From: an uncultured Caulobacteraceae bacterium
GTDB lineage: Bacteria > Pseudomonadota > Alphaproteobacteria > Caulobacterales > Caulobacteraceae
DNA length: 5,247 nucleotides
Reading direction: 5' to 3'
Assembly: GCA_937952995.1 (NCBI GenBank)
Contig: CALFYB010000329.1
Span: 1 to 5,247, forward strand
Shown here: piece after piece, positions 5,123 to 5,247 of the stretch
Position numbering within the stretch: position 1 is the stretch's first letter
Layout: each line of letters opens with the position of its first letter
The notes under the pieces: model-generated
Told to the model about the DNA's origin: nothing
Seen by the model: only the letters and a program-made list of their open reading frames with translations
Database searches by the model: none
Position numbers and translations under genes: made by a program

Positions 5123-5247
5123 GGGTGCTCCTCGATACGCATGTCGCGCTTTGGGCGATCGTCGATAGTCCTCGACTGACCTCAGAGGTGCGCAGTCTGA
5201 TTGCGGACGAGGCCAACACAATTTTTGTCAGTGTAGCCAGCCTCTGG
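5119..5247 (+). CDS. PIN-domain toxin, VapC-like, 5' part (truncated by window edge)
   Basis: The first 43 codons of a PIN-domain ribonuclease toxin are visible, starting VRVLLDTHVALWAI. The first catalytic, metal-binding aspartate is D6 in LLDTH, and the segment SVASLW at the edge normally leads into the next acidic residue (SLWE), which lies outside. VapC-type toxins cleave tRNA or rRNA to stop translation until the antitoxin neutralises them; the target here cannot be inferred. The GTG start at 5119 overlaps the antitoxin TGA by 4 bp (GTGA), and the alternative GTG at 5125 is two codons downstream. This is the intact 5' end of a longer gene (family about 125-135 aa), not a pseudogene as far as can be seen. 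Confidence 0.9.
   Translation, partial: MRVLLDTHVALWAIVDSPRLTSEVRSLIADEANTIFVSVASLW

Noticed and set aside
4862..5221. Minus-strand open frame opposite the antitoxin
   Set aside because: The plus strand carries a clear Phd/YefM antitoxin with Shine-Dalgarno and coupled toxin; the antisense product shows no domain.

Overview
The window looks like a core-genome segment of an alphaproteobacterium, most likely from the Caulobacterales. The evidence is high GC with GC-rich third codon positions, an Smc N-terminus that resembles the Caulobacter type as I remember it, and the gene neighbourhood mutY / DUF721 / dsbA-like / smc, which I associate with that group. The genus is inference only.

Layout: four genes run leftward on the minus strand from about 3714 to the left edge. 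They are a DUF721 (DciA-like) protein, two tandem DsbA-family periplasmic thiol oxidoreductases of the Thioredoxin_4 type, and the N-terminal half of the chromosome condensation ATPase Smc, which the left edge cuts in the hinge. Diverging from them across a 76-bp gap is mutY, the adenine DNA glycosylase that acts on 8-oxoG:A mispairs. Downstream of mutY on the same strand lies a type II toxin-antitoxin module, a complete Phd/YefM-type antitoxin followed by a PIN-domain (VapC-like) toxin that is cut off by the right edge. No gap between genes exceeds 100 bp.

How the genes relate: Smc (chromosome organisation), the DUF721 protein (probably replication or helicase loading) and MutY (repair of oxidised DNA) are genome-maintenance functions. 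The DsbA pair acts in the periplasm or at a membrane and has no obvious mechanistic link to them. The two DsbA paralogs are about 60% identical over their mature domains by hand alignment. They differ at the lipobox cysteine (one predicted lipoprotein, one predicted soluble periplasmic protein) and in the CXXC dipeptide (CSHC versus CPHC), so they have probably specialised.

I see no wholly new system. The most notable non-coding signals are two TAGCTA palindromes centred 10 bp apart in front of the antitoxin, an imperfect direct repeat in the leader of the first dsbA-like gene that includes its ribosome binding site, a 13-bp palindrome touching the DUF721 start, a probable leaderless mutY promoter, and a strong bias of CTAG tetranucleotides toward the gene junctions.
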